Positions 5,675 to 5,793 of a DNA stretch of 5,793 nucleotides are shown here, piece by piece. Both the position numbers and the translations under genes were made by a program. Each line of letters starts with the position of its first letter. Position 1 is the first letter of the stretch. This DNA is from an uncultured Blautia sp. GTDB lineage: Bacteria > Bacillota > Clostridia > Lachnospirales > Lachnospiraceae. The DNA lies in assembly GCA_938028845.1 (NCBI GenBank), contig CALIZJ010000131.1, forward strand, positions 1 through 5,793, written 5' to 3'. The notes beneath the pieces were generated by a model. The model saw only the letters and a program-made list of their open reading frames with translations, ran no database searches and had not been told where the DNA came from.

Positions 5675-5793
5675 GCGGTCGGCTTTAGAGATCGGCAGGG
5701 CAAGAGGGGCTCCGCCCTGCTGATCAGTATTGATCGTTGTTGTCACAGAAGGCTATGCCTTCTCAATCAGTACGGTAAATCCTGTCGTCAGCC
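5612..5793. other. Structured DNA of unknown origin after the ATPase break
   Basis: No gene can be recognised on either strand. Inverted repeats are dense: gaccgc 5641-5646 with gcggtc 5675-5680, enclosing ggcc 5654-5657 with ggcc 5664-5667; gcagggc 5695-5701 with gccctgc 5714-5720, continued inside by gag/ctc; gatca 5722-5726 with tgatc 5731-5735; agaaggc 5747-5753 with gccttct 5757-5763. An alternative 8-pair stem 5727-5734 with 5766-5773 would enclose the last hairpin. A near-duplicate, cggccagcagg at 5631-5641 and cggccagtcagg at 5653-5664, is also present. It could be the end of another insertion sequence, a structured RNA gene or an intergenic scar. Confidence 0.5.

Noticed and set aside
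5460..5723. 87-codon plus-strand open frame overlapping the end of the ATPase.
   Set aside because: It begins within the Walker B region in another frame and shows no family resemblance; it does not rescue the ATPase C-terminus.
5741..5746. TGTCAC, the same first six bases as the candidate transposon left end.
   Set aside because: It is in direct, not inverted, orientation and is not followed by GTCCC motifs, so it does not look like the matching right end.
5753..5791. Short minus-strand frame ending LTTGFTVLIEKA with a stop inside the hairpin at 5747-5763, possibly the end of a gene to the right.
   Set aside because: Thirteen codons at the window edge are too few to recognise, and no T-tract follows the hairpin on that strand.

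Overview
The window looks like an accessory, mobile-element-rich stretch from a Gram-positive Clostridia genome, most likely a gut Lachnospiraceae. The reasons are strong AGGAGG-type ribosome sites, moderate GC, and proteins that resemble families I know from that group. No host housekeeping gene is visible, and I used no database search.

Layout, left to right. Positions 1-340 are a long noncoding leader rich in inverted repeats, in the place where IS110-group elements encode a bridge RNA. Positions 341-1562 hold an IS110-family DEDD transposase that is dead several times over: an acidic-site substitution, an apparent small in-frame deletion, two amber stops and a frameshift. A short right flank (1563-1681) follows. 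Positions 1682-2449 (minus strand) encode an intact 255-residue helix-turn-helix protein of unknown function. Positions 2450-2691 form a dense regulatory intergenic region. It holds a possible -10 box for the minus-strand gene, a terminator-like hairpin facing left, a TGTC-starting block with three copies of a GTCCC-centred motif (candidate transposon left end), and a long hairpin that abuts the ribosome site of the next gene.

Positions 2692-4911 encode a 739-residue DDE transposase of the Mu/TniA/TnsB type. After 52 bp comes an AAA+ ATPase of the TniB/TnsC/MuB type (ATG at 4964). Transposase plus ATPase is the core of Mu-, Tn402/Tn5053- and Tn7-like transposons: the transposase cuts and joins the ends, and the ATPase selects the target and activates the transposase. 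The ATPase loses family resemblance after about 5611 and ends in about 20 unrelated residues. The last ~182 bp are hairpin-rich DNA of unknown origin, so the operon is probably broken here by another insertion or rearrangement. No TniQ, resolvase, CRISPR array or cargo gene can be seen in the window.

Overall, this reads as a pile-up of at least two, probably three, mobile elements around one small putative DNA-binding gene. The points most worth checking are the candidate left end, the structured leader of the transposase, the Cys/His cluster and acidic/hydrophobic C-terminal tail of the transposase, the possible fossil bridge RNA, and the nature of the structured DNA from 5612 onward.
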